64,000 nucleotides of DNA from Varanus komodoensis (lineage: Eukaryota > Chordata > Lepidosauria > Squamata > Varanidae), in contig NW_025335589.1 of NCBI RefSeq assembly GCF_004798865.1, forward strand, positions 15,056,132 to 15,120,131. The letters run 5' to 3'. The notes below the pieces were generated by a model. That model saw only the letters and a program-made list of their open reading frames with translations. It made no database searches and had not been told where the DNA came from. Of the stretch, positions 37,180 to 48,722 are shown piece after piece; within the stretch, counting starts at the first letter, position 1; each line of letters opens with the position of its first letter. Made by a program: the position numbers and the translations under genes.

Positions 37180-37540
37180 TGCCACTGCCCAAAGTGGTCA
37201 CACAGGGCAATGTTACTAGTGATGCCAGCCACCAACCAGTGCAGAAAAGGGGCAGTGCTAGCAGTCACATGGGCTGCCATTCTTAGCAAACCCAGTGTCA
37301 AGTTTCTTCTGTGTCCTGGTCGCCTGTCCAACAACTAGCAGTACCCCTCTTTTGCACTGGGTGTAACTGGCAGCAGCTACAGTGTTATGGAAGAGGGGCA
37401 TTGCTTGCACACAGTGGGGCTTGATGCCTGGGAAGTGTCTCGTGAACACTGGACACATTTCCCGGGAATTGAGACTGAGGGCCACTGCCCAGAGTTGGAA
37501 GCTGAGCCTGGGGAATCCAGTCAGTTCCTGCGCTTGGCTG
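37180..37540. repeat. Unnamed repeat, copy 2
   Basis: Partner of the stretch at 33.7 kb. The clearest shared part is 37,390-37,490. A possible third, reversed copy near 51.3-51.4 kb is much weaker. Confidence 0.5.
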
Positions 37541-37914
37541 TGGGACACTAGCACCCTAGTGTGCACCCAGATGATTCCTTTTCCATCCCTAGTCTGGATT
37601 GTGTCCTAACTGGAGAGGTGTTCTGGTAAACAAGCTAAGAGAAAAAGAAGATTCTATCCATTGCAAACATGAGAAGGAGTCATGTATATTCACAAAACTT
37701 CTCCAAGAGGCAGAGGGATCTGATCAGTTTAGTTCATGAGTACAATTCTGTCTTAAAACTTGCTTTCTAATTCTTCTGTTCCTTGCACAATTGTACAAGA
37801 CTGTTTTATGCATGACAGGTGCAGCTGAATGCAGTATTGGTATGCTTCCGCAGCATCCATTTCAGTTCTACATTTCTCTAAATCATCCTGGAGTACAGTG
37901 TACGCTTCCTCGCT

Positions 37915-38090
37915 CATTTAAAATCTATTTATTATATTTTAATTGTACATTAACAAAAGTTCTTTGAACAGATTACAAAAAGTTTTAAAAATAAATTATA
38001 ACAAAGATACACAGCACACGAAAACAATGTGAAATACACAAGAGCTGACATAAGCATCTAAAATCAATGTGGTGTTTTTAAAATCAAGTT
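37915..38090 (-). mobile_element. Possible decayed L2-like 3' tail
   Basis: Reversed, it reads TTTTTGTAATCTGTTCAAAG then TTTTGTTAATGTAC and ends in an AATAAATAG run, reminiscent of L2 tails. Weak. Confidence 0.3.
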
Positions 38091-41000
38091 TAACAGAGCA
38101 ACATGAGTTTAAAATCCTCTTGTGACTGAAGAATAAAAGAGTAACATGGCTGTACAGAACTAGTCATGTCTGTAGGCTTCATAGCATATGTTTTTCTTGG
38201 CGAGTTAAGAGCAAAAATGTTCAGCTTTAAGCATCATCTGGAACTGGAAAAGTTCACGTAGGCCATAGCCATTGTGTATTTCAGCATGAGTAGCTTAAAT
38301 ATATTATTCCCACTCCCTTTCTTCTCCCTACTCTCTACTATAGACTAATGCCAGTTTTCAGGAGCTGTGCTTGGGAGACAGGCGCTTGCACTACTCCCCA
38401 GTGGGCTGCTTTTCTGTCTGCTCCAGTGGCTACCATGATGCTCTTTTTTTCTCAAAATAAATGGAAGGCACATTATCTTCTTGTAGCCTTAACAGGCTTA
38501 CAGGGTCAGCCTGTATAGTAATACATTAACAGACCGCATAACATATTATTGGCTGTATTTACTGCCTGATAAAGCAACTTAAGAAGTAGTGAAGTAGTAT
38601 GCCATATAGACACATTTTTTGTTCAGTTTAATGAGTAGTAACAAAGAAAGCAAAAAAGACGAAATGCTGAATAACTTTATGGCTAATAACATTAGTAATT
38701 CTATATGTTTGGGATCAAATCTAATTCTGCAGAGCAGTTCAGCTACAGAACTCTGAATTAAACTTTTTGGTACTGGTTAAACTCTCCAGACTGTCAGCAT
38801 GGAAAAAACTACTTGCTCTTGCTTTCTCAAGAGAGAAATATAATAGCAAAGCTTGCCTTGCAAAGGGCAGCAAGATAGCCAGAAGGAATGTGGTACGTAA
38901 CCTTCATCTTTTCAGATTCTAATGGCATCAGCAGGCAAGAGTTAGTTCCCAACTCTATGTATGTTTAGGATGAAAAAAAGGCATACAACATCATCCATGC
39001 CTCTGCCAGTGATGCTGTAGGCTTTGTGTTATAGGTTTTCTCCCCTAACCATGTATGGGGTTACACCATTAGGATTCATGAACAGAAGGTAAGGGAGGTG
39101 GCTGAAAATGTATCCCATATCCTGCCAAGAATAATATGCCTAAGTACATATCTGTAGATGGATGAAATGGAAGTAATAAGATTATGACTCTCGCCACCTT
39201 GATAATATCAAAGTTGTCTGGCCACTAATCCTTACCCAGTATTTCTATATATTTATCATTTAGTTTTTAATGTTGAATCTTTTTACTACCGTAATATAAC
39301 ATTTAATGTTCAATGTGCTTTTATTTTCTCCTCTCCATACTTAATTTTTGTTTCTGTTTTGCGGAATCAAAATAGAAATAAAAGCATTTAGGAAGCTGGA
39401 GATGGGATTGGCACGTAATGGCCACTCTGGGATAAACCCCAGAACAATTGTGCCAGTTGACAAGAGCAGCCATTTTTCTCCTGGGCTGGAGGTGAGAAAC
39501 AGCCATTGGCTCAGTAGTGCTGCCCTAGAGTGGGCTAATGCCAGCGGTCCATCCTCCCTGGGAGTGCCTGCCTGTGAGTAAGCCTCTCCAGCAATCCAGA
39601 CAGGAGCCTGGAAGGACTCAGTGGAGTTGCCCGAATAATGATGATGCATTGCTGAGGTGCAATAGCACAACAACAGTGGTGTTCAGCTTATTCAACATGT
39701 CCCCTGCCCCAAGTTCCTACACAGGAGGATGACTCCCAGGTGACCCTCCCTCCCTGGGGCAGGGCCTCCCAGCAGATTGCCCTCCACCAGCTCCTGCCTG
39801 ATAGCTCTCCGCTTAGATAGGATTTATGATGCCCTTGTTGCTACTTCAGGAATGGAGCAGCAGTGTGGAGTACATCAGGCATCCCATTGCCTGTTGTAGA
39901 GGGCTTCGCTGGAGCAGGAAGCACGGATGCCTGATCAGCTCCCCCTTCCTTCCCATTGCAGTTCAGGATGTGAGCCAGTTTGCATAGTAGAGATGCTGTG
40001 ATAGACTTGGCTGGCCAAAATCAGCTTGCAGTTTCTGTTGTGAAAGGACAGGGTTGTGCTTTATCCTTGTAGGATCCCCTGCAATACTGCCATGAGAAAA
40101 GAAAGCTAAGGAAGCAGGAGGGGGGAACAAAGTAAGCATAATGAGTGCAATCCTCTGTTGGGCTCATTTTGGGTGCCTGGCATGTAACAGCAACCATCCT
40201 GGTGATTTATTTATTGCTTTGAATTGATACAGAGATCTTGATTAGTGCCAAGGTACCAAGTCTCCAAGGTAGCCTCACCTGATCTGCGGCCAACCATAAG
40301 TGTTGGCCCACAATTTCCATTGTTCCTGGTCAGTGTGGCCAGTGCATCAAGAGGGCCTCAGCTTTTGGAAGGCTACTCTAATCCATGGCTTGGGCAGTAA
40401 AAATATGTCTGCCTTTGATTCTTTGTTTTCCCTTCAGTAATTGTGTCAACATTAAGACTTAATGTAGTTAGAACTAACTTGGATTTTTGAGGAGGATGGG
40501 TTTGCAAAAGACTTAAGCTATCTTTGGAAACATGGAATTATACCCGTCATTAAAATAACAGAAAAATCACCACCATCAAAACCACCATCAGATCTCGCAG
40601 AATTAGCACAAGCGACATCGAGTCTAATGAAGTTGCATTGTGCTGTGGAACAGCATGTGCAACGTGTCTCGTGCGACTAACAGAATCAAAGTACTGAAAG
40701 TGGCACCTCCACATGGCTAGAAGGTTTCTGTGAAGACCTTAACTCCTGGCTCCTTTCAACTCTAGAGTGCTGCCCACAGCCCAGACCTGACAGAACTACC
40801 TCAAACTATTTTCTTCCATTAAGAAACAAAACTGTATGTCTTGTATTATTTTTTCCCACTAAGCTGATGTAAAGCTATTCAAAAGACTATAAATACTAAA
40901 TTAAATGGCTACTGAATTAGGTAGCCGTGCACACATTTAAGGTAGTTTGAGAGAAGAAATGCAGATGAAAAAAAAAGAGAAGTAGCTTTTAAAAATCTTT

Positions 41001-42634
41001 CACTCCAGCTGTTCGTTCTCATTTTTCCCCATAGCCAAACAGCAAGTAAATCATCCCCTTCTTTGGCAAGACAAAAAAGCAGATAGCAGGAGATGCCTGA
41101 CATTTCAACAAATGAATTAGTGAAACCACTTGAAAATGTAGATAAGCTTACTCCGCTTTGTCTTCAGGGTGAGACGTTCCATCAGCAAGGAGGAAGTTGT
41201 ACAAAAACATTCCGATTAATTACCTGTCAAAAAGGAGCGAAATGTCTGGAGATCACACAGATAAAGCTGTGATGTATTTCTTTTTATTAGTCTGCAACAA
41301 AAATTACATGTGGCAGCTGCCTCATGACTTGTAGGTGGCAAATGTTCTACATTCCTCGCATAGGATTCTTAAGAATGAATGTCAATATATAGTGTGACTC
41401 TGTTGATGCTACATGAATCTCTGTGTGTCTGTTGATACCATTGATTCTGGTGTCTTTCATATACATAATCTAGAAAGTACTGGTCACTGCACTGGAATGG
41501 TTCTTCTCTTACTGCGCTGTGATGCGGAGACATGGATGCTCTGACTGGTGGGTTGTGTGACCTGTTTTGTTCTCCACCTTAGCAAGGCTATCCAGAGGTT
41601 TGGGAAAGATACTAGCAGAAATGCCAGTCATACTTGATTCTTTATGTTTTTCCTTTAGCAGCAGTAGTCATGCTAACATCTCTGGATAACTCTTTGAGGA
41701 TGAATCAAAGCTCAGAGATGCTGATGGTGTGCAGTCTGTTGATTAGGATTTAGGGAAAATGCTTACATTTGCTGGGGTTGCACTCTATTGGGAGCCAGTT
41801 GGCAAGTGCTCCTGCTTGATCTGGACCTCCTTTTGGATAATTTGGTTAGCATGAGTGTGTTTGATTAGCTTTGGTTAACATGGCACCTGCACCCTTTTCG
41901 GGAGATTTAGAAAGGCTGCTGTTGTGTCTGCTCTGGGTAATATTTTTACTGCAGTTTAATAATATACTTTCTATAAACTGTATGGGTGATTGGGTGCAAG
42001 GTGTGATTCAGCCCCTCCCTCCCCCCAAAAAAACCCCCAATCTTAAGTTCTCACCATTCTGGCTATGTGAATAGACTGGAGTGTCTGCAATTCAAACCCC
42101 AATATTAAATGTCTAATAATACAATGAGCCCAGCAGGCACGGGCAACTGTGTGAATAAACCCCAGGTACAATGTTATAGTATTGTTAAAAAGTAAAATGT
42201 GTCCTTCTGATATATTTTACTTGCCAATGTTTCAGCGAGAAAAGAAAAATGCATTCAACACTTCCTATATTTATATCGATACAAACATATTTATTTAAGG
42301 AAAAATTCATGGAATTTTTAAAGAAATGGAACATTTCAAAATAGATCCATAGAAGCTTCTTACATACTTAGCCTATGATGTTTGGGCTGGCTAGTTCAGT
42401 GATAGGAAGAGGGGAGAGAGCTAGCCTTAAAGGTGTAGTATTTTGGCAGGAAGAAGGAGGCCCCATGGGCTTGGTGGGCCAAACTTGTTCATGAGCCAGA
42501 GGTTCCCCATCCCCAGGCTAGGCAGATCCTTGCATTAAGGAAAAATAGGCTTTTTAGTTTCATACATTCTAAAGATAGCTCTAAGTTCATTTATTTCATA
42601 TACTTCTGGGTTCTTCTGCACCATAGAACTTCTG
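38091..42634. other. No gene seen; possible conserved non-coding blocks
   Basis: No recognised repeats over most of this stretch. Two blocks, about 40,560-40,700 and 41,130-41,350, are rich in unrepeated motifs and keep CpGs. They include CCGATTAATTACCTGTCAAA, which holds homeodomain-like and TGIF/MEIS-like sites. They could be enhancers, but this needs alignment. Confidence 0.35.
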
Positions 42635-42635
42635 C

Positions 42636-42703
42636 ATATGTTGTAAGCTGTCCCAAGATGCCGAGGCATGAGGGGATGGCATATAAAAGTTTTCAATAAT
42701 AAA
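42636..42703 (+). mobile_element. L2 LINE 3' terminus
   Basis: TTGTAAGCTGTCCCAAGATG then CCGAGGCATGAGGGGATGGC and ATAAAAGTTTTCAATAATAAAT. Same pattern as the tails at 1.05 and 19.17 kb. Confidence 0.75.
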
Positions 42704-42840
42704 TAGAACTCAAGGCAGCTTACATGGTGTTCGCACTTGGCAGTCTCCCAGCCAAATACTCTCCTGACCCACACCTGCTTAGCTTCAGCACATTGGTTGT
42801 ACCCTGTACCCTTAGACCAGACTGGTGTATATAAAGCAGT
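42704..42840 (-). mobile_element. 5S-rRNA-derived SINE with L2-type tail
   Basis: Reversed, it contains GAAGCTAAGCAGG, a GTGGGTC segment, AGTATTTGG and CTGGGAGACTGCC, matching the 3' half of vertebrate 5S rRNA (internal control region) in order and spacing. Then CATGTAAGCTGCCTTGAG and an ATTTATT-rich tail. The first part of the 5S head is much diverged. Confidence 0.8.
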
Positions 42841-43885
42841 TCGTCTGAGAAGTAGATGGTAATTATCTCTTGCTTTCTTGTGCTCCTCTAGTACATATAT
42901 ACGACGTCAAAGAGAAGCTTTCTGAATCTTTGGAGACTAATGAACTTATTTGTTTTAAATTCCTTAGCTCAGATTACTAATGACATGTGACATGCATGCA
43001 TGCTATTAGACAGGAAACCGGCTGCAATCAGGAGGTGGTCTACACTAAGGGGTTTTTTAATGTATCTCCTACATTACTGCTGCGGAGCAGAATGCTTTCT
43101 GTATCCTACTTCTATAGTGTTTTCTTTAGTGCTTTATTCTGGAATTTCTTTGGCTACCCTGATAATGCTTTTTCTGCTTTTTGTAATTCAGTTGAAGAGT
43201 CCGTGTTGATGTGAGTGCTCATCTAGCGCTGTCATTGCCTGTCCTGAGGTGTGGCTCAAAGTTTCATAAGCTGAAATCGCCAGTAATTTTGGAGAGATGT
43301 TCAGCGGTTGGGTGTGGTTCTGTGGGGTGGCGAAGAGAGGACTTTGGGTCACTGCCATTTTCACCAGTCTTGTTCAGCAGGAGTTGACAGCATTCTTGCA
43401 AATCTCAGTCTCTCCCTCTCCCTCTGTGTGCACGCGCATGTTGTTTCGGCTGCGTCTCTGTAGGTATGTACAGAAGAAATAGTCACTTTAATTCCAGACC
43501 AGGGGTAAATAAACTGCTACAGCAATGGCATGGATGTAAGCAACATATCATGAGAAACATACCATAGGCTTTTATTGTTATGGAAAACCAAACCACAACA
43601 AAAAAGTCTCTGCCCAATGTATTCCTTCACTACTGCTCAGGTGCAAGGAACTGAGTGAGGAGAAATAGCACCATGACTGAAGTGTATCATGGGTAGGTTT
43701 GACAAGGTAAACTGTAATATTCTCCCAAGCAGTCCCAAACATCATCAAGCTAGCAACACTGCTTATTAGCACTAGGGATGTGGTAATGTGGGTGGGAACA
43801 AATGGAATGAAACTGTTAAGTACGGTGATGACAGGATGCGGTTGTTGGCCAGTCTCTTGCCTGCCCAGTCTAGCACTGTCAAATC
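42841..43885. other. No gene seen
   Basis: Unique sequence with short chance frames. Confidence 0.5.
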
Positions 43886-43887
43886 TG

Positions 43888-44010
43888 ATAGACATGGGCT
43901 CTCCAGGGGGATCTCCAGGGTCTCAGGTGGAGAGCCCTCGAGTCACTTGCAACCTGATCCCAGCTGGCATGTTGCCGGACTGAACTTGATATCTCTGCAA
44001 GCCGAGCAAG
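43888..44010 (-). mobile_element. tRNA-derived SINE fragment (family 2)
   Basis: The + strand shows CTCCAGGGTCTCAGGTGGAG and CAACCTGATCCCAGCTGGCA, the reverse of the family 2 body. Head region at 43,990 is decayed. Confidence 0.55.
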
Positions 44011-45016
44011 TGCCCACTGGGTCCTTTCTCAGTACAGAAGTAGTTCTGGGTACTTTATTTTTAAAGGGAGTATTTTGTGTTAGGGACAAAACAACAGTCT
44101 TAATAATAATTCAGAGAGTAACTTATTCACTGGTCATTAGCAGATTGTCTATCTAATAATACATTTTCTGACTTTTAAGTTTCTGACTTAAAATCCCTAA
44201 GTTTGAATTTGTCTGTTGAGATGATCACTGACCTTCAGCTATTTCATAAACATATTTTTCTCACCAGATATAAACTGCAATTCTTTAAAATAACACACAT
44301 TAAATGAGAATCCACACCTACAATTAATTTGTAGATGCTATTTCTTAATTTTAGGAAAATTTGAAAGCCCATATGTTCAAAGATCTTTATCTGACTTGAG
44401 AGTTACTAATTGAACCTGCTGTCTGCTGATGATTAAAAATAATTTTGTGCTCAGTCATCTGTAAAATTGAAGTCTCTAAGCAGACTGGTGGAAAGAATAT
44501 TCCTTCCTAACCTTTTCTTTAACACCGCATAACCAGGCACTTCTTTTTGTCAGCAAGAAGATTTGCCTCCTGTTCTTTCAAAGAGAGCTACACAGCTGCC
44601 TCCTGTTCAACGCACTGACTTGAAACTGCATTATTTAGAGCATGTTATCTGAACCTTTTGGTAGTGATCAGCTTTCACATGAACACTTTTTCTGCTTTAT
44701 CTTCAAGTTTCTCACTTTATAAACATATCTATGGAGCAGTGAAATCTGTCATTGTGGAGGGAAAGGGTTGGTGCATGTACTTGTCCAGTATTTTAGGGGT
44801 GTGCAAGAAAAATGTTTTTCCCATCTTAGAAGCTTAAATTGTTTCACTTCATTAATATGAACTGTATTTCTTCCATGGTTGTTTGAAATGAGCTCATTTC
44901 TTTTCTTATACACACTCATTGTCAGTTTTCTATTGATTTAATGGGGAGTCCCAGGCAGTGGTCTAGTGTCTCTAACCTTGGTGTTTTCCATCCAAGTAGC
45001 ATGCACTTTGGGGGCC
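44011..45016. other. No gene seen
   Basis: Unique AT-rich DNA; nothing recognised. Confidence 0.5.
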
Positions 45017-45017
45017 T

Positions 45018-45125
45018 TCCTAGTATGTATGTATGTATTTAGGATATTTATATGCTGTCCTTTGCAAAAGCCTCAGGACGGCTTACAAAGATAAAATACA
45101 ATTATCACCAAACATAAATTATCGA
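45018..45125 (-). mobile_element. L2 LINE 3' terminus
   Basis: Reversed: TTTGTAAGCCGTCCTGAGGC, then AAAGGACAGCATATAAATAT and a TACATACATA tail. Clearly the L2 end. Confidence 0.8.
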
Positions 45126-45248
45126 CCCAGTACTTCCTAGTACTCCTTCAAGGCATAAGACATCCCAGGTTTCAGAAAGCTGGGACAAAGGGTACCCACT
45201 GATAGGCAACCCAGTTACAGAAACTACAGTAGCCTTGCGCAACTCTGT

Positions 45249-45343
45249 GTCCTCCAGCTTTGTTGGGGTTTAGCTCTCATCTTCCCCATCCAACATGGCC
45301 AGCACAGGTGTATGGGATTTGTCATCCAACACATCTGGAGGAC
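45249..45343. repeat. Palindromic MITE-like repeat, 'CCTCCAG' ends
   Basis: GTCCTCCAGCTTTGTTGGGG on the left and CATCCAACACATCTGGAGGAC on the right form inverted ends. A related, more decayed copy is at 57,685-57,790, and a fragment near 62,310. Confidence 0.6.
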
Positions 45344-48300
45344 ATGAGGTTGGGAAAGGCTAACTAAAGAACTATCTGCACTTGCAAATTCGGCATAGTA
45401 GAGGTGTTTCACTTGCACAGAGGATCTGGAACAGTTGGGGAAGGCCAGTGCCACTCCTAGCCTTAGTTCAAAAACCATGCTACCCCAGTGTTTTCTGCTC
45501 TTATAGCCCTCCCTCCAGCCACCAGTGCTCTGAAAAATATTGTTGTAATAGTTTGTTGAAAGTAGCAGATCATGCCATATGTTAGGCTGTTCTTTTAAAA
45601 ACTTGGTCCACGTCTGAAAGATCTCCTGATTCAGATGCCAAAAGACTGTATTTATCCTTATGCTTCCTTTTTATGAGATGTATCAGGTAGGAAAGAGGAT
45701 ACTTTTTATGGAAGCTTCAGCTGCTGATTGTGTGCTACTGACTTTTGAGTTTCAGTTTTTCTGAAGCACGTGTGGGCCATGTGTCCATAAAAACATGATC
45801 TAATTTTAGACAAAACTAGATTTCTTTACACCTTAAAGAATGTATCCATGCAAACTATTAACTATTTTATTTTGTTTTTCCACATAAGGGTCTGTGTAAG
45901 GTCTGATCATTTATATAGGTGTATGAGCACGTGTTAAAACTGCTAACAACTTAGAAGTCCAAATTAAGGGAAATGTCTTAACTCCTTTCTGAAAAGCTTG
46001 AGAGAATGGGAACCAATCTTAGCTTTGAGGAACAAGCATTTTACAATTAGAAATCAGGAAAAGTTCTTTCATGGATGGCTAACAGCCAGGCCTTTGCAAA
46101 AATCATTTAACAATAATTGTTATATAGACTAGAAATGTTAAAATGTGGTATATATTTAAACTAAAGGATATAACAGTTCATTTAGAATAACATAAAAGGT
46201 AACTCTAGAGAAAGCAATAGGTTAAAAAAATCCTACACCAACAGTTCCATGATTGCACATAACATTGATCTTTAATGTGCGTTTAATCTCTCTTCACATC
46301 TTATAGTGGTCAGAAGTGTAGCTCTTTCCTCGGCCTGTCTTTTGGTCCCAGAACAACTGCCACTCTAAATTATCTTTTAAAAGTGTGAGGAAACAGAGCC
46401 ATCATTATTCCTTGATGACCTTCAGCAAAGGCAGGTTCCAGCAGGATTATCCATTAGAAGAAAACCTGAACTGTTTTTCTTAAGGCCCCTGGTTTTTCGC
46501 CAGCCAGTGGCTGCCGCTCAGCTTTATTGCTGCTTTGTTCCTTCACTCTTTCTAATCCCAGATGTACATTCATATATTTTATTTCCAGTGACCGGAGAGC
46601 TGTTTGGAAGTTGGTGGAGACACACAAGAGAGGAGGAAAGAGATAAATTGTGTAACTGCTGGCTGACTTTTATCCATTCCAACTACTAAATGGGTGCTAT
46701 TTTTCTCTTCCATGCTAATAATCTAAAGTAAAACTAGGACACAGAGGTCCCAATTCCTTGTAGAATTTAACGTGCCAAGATTCATAGATTTCAGTGGGTT
46801 TAGGCAGCCTTAAACTTGCAATGGATCAGACTATTAAGGTAATATTTATCCAGAGCGCTTTATGGTAAAAAGGCCTGCATACTTCTGACCTCCCTGCTGG
46901 TTCAGTAGGCCAATTAGTAAAAGCAGAATATGATACAATGACTTCTTGAGATGCAACAGTGTAAGGCTGTTCCATGTGGCAAAGGCTAGATATAAAGTTT
47001 CTTCTGCACAGTTTTGGCCATTTTCACTACTTCACCAAAAGTATGAGCAAAAATTGTGTGTGGGGGGTCGGGAGGGATAAGTGGCTGCCTGTGCTGCTAT
47101 AATTACTGCAATTCACATGGTTCACAAGTTCCTTCACACGGTTGTCTTTCAAGTTCCTACCTGCACCTTTGCATTCAGATATATCATTAGTCCTAATCCT
47201 GGATGGGCAAGTGATGGAAAGAAACTAGAAAGAAATAAGTAAGAAGCAAGATACAGACTTCTTGACCAGTCTCCTTCCTCACTTGCCTACTTGTACCACT
47301 GGGATGGTGGAAATTTTTGTGACATTATGGAAGGAAACATTTTTGGCTGTTAATCTGAGTGTGCCAAGACTTCAGAGGCATTGTGGAAGGAAAACAGCAG
47401 CTTTGTAATGTGCCTTTTAGGTGCTGTCAATGTGAGAAAAGTTCTCAAATGTTTAGAAGGGGAAAAAAAGAAGACATCAGATTTTGAATCCACCTGAACT
47501 CCAGAACCCATGCATATTAAAGTCTGATTACTATCTGGATTATTCTTGTTGTCTTAACTGTATCATTCCATATTCTGTTTACATTGTTTCAAATGTCATC
47601 TAGCAGGTTATTTCTGTGTTACATTATTTCATAAGAAATCCGTATCAACACCCCTATTTTCAGGGAACTCTTCATGAGCATATTTTTAAAAAGCCAGTTC
47701 AGATGGTCATCACTGCAAATATATTGCCTGAGAAGAGGTCTGGAGGATAGTGGGTTTAAAGTTGCCCTCAGGATAAAATCCTCCCTTGTATGCCAGGGAC
47801 AAGTAGACTAATGCTAAGTTAGTTTTCTGCATGCAGGCTATTCTTGCCTCTCCATGAAAGGAAATGGCTAAAGCTTCACCTGCTTAATTTTTACATGTAG
47901 TTTTATCCTCTTTAAGCTGGCACAGCTGAGCAACAGTAGTATATCCTTAAGTGCACTGAGCTAGTAATGAAGAGAACAGTTCCCCATTGTACTTGCGGAC
48001 TTCTAGAAATGAAAGAATTATTGGTATGGAGGAACATGTTTCTGGTATTTATTGGTAAATCATTGTTGGAATGTCTCATTAACTAACTTATTACCAACAA
48101 ATATTTTGACCCTTGTGTTTAGAAAGAACGAAATGTAATTGGAACAGTATCTTAATAACACGTGAAGTCATACGTCACATTGTAGGAAGTGTCATGCTCT
48201 CCTCATGGGATTGTGCCTACCAACGCCTCCTTGAGTGTAATCACTCAAATTCTCATCAAGGTAGTAAGCCTTTCTGTTCACTGTACAACATCAGATTATA

Positions 48301-48572
48301 GCTGGAAACTTCTCTTCAGGCTTCCCTGAATGCTCCTCTGTAATTAAAATATTTCCTGTATGCAGAAAAGTAACACCTGTTTACAAGAGAAAGGTGGGGG
48401 TACGGGGTACCCTTGTCGTACTCATCATGTACCCAAAAGTGCTGTTGCATAGCAGGAGGAGTGCAGGGGCTTGTTCTCTGCTGCCCCAAGGGCCATGGAC
48501 TTAAATGACAGGTGGGTAGATTTTGATTAATGCTGGGAATGATCTTCTTGATGGAGAAAGCAATTTGATAAT
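45344..48572. other. No gene seen
   Basis: Unique AT-rich DNA. A diverged MITE-like stretch may lie near 46,740-46,830. Confidence 0.45.
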
Positions 48573-48574
48573 GA

Positions 48575-48722
48575 CCTCCTCTGCTGAAGATCCAAGCAGG
48601 ATCTGAGGAGGCATATGGCTTTTGCAGCTCTGAATTTTCTGCATTGAGCAGGAGGTTGCAATAGATGTCCAAAGTTGGAATAAAGCCCCTTCCAGTTCTG
48701 TAACTTTGTTTACTCTTAACAT
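48575..48722 (+). mobile_element. CR1-like LINE 3' tail fragment
   Basis: TGCATTGAGCAGGAGGTTGC, AATAGATGTCC and CCCCTTCCAGTTCTGTAA correspond to the CR1 3' end pattern (GCAGG-GTTGGACTAGATGACC ... CCCTTCCAACTCT). Old. Confidence 0.6.

Noticed and set aside
42744-42800. A 5S rRNA gene
   Set aside because: Only the internal region matches, with many changes, and it continues into an L2-type tail, so it is a SINE.
43788-44156. A 122-codon frame
   Set aside because: Lies across a SINE family 2 fragment; composition not protein-like.
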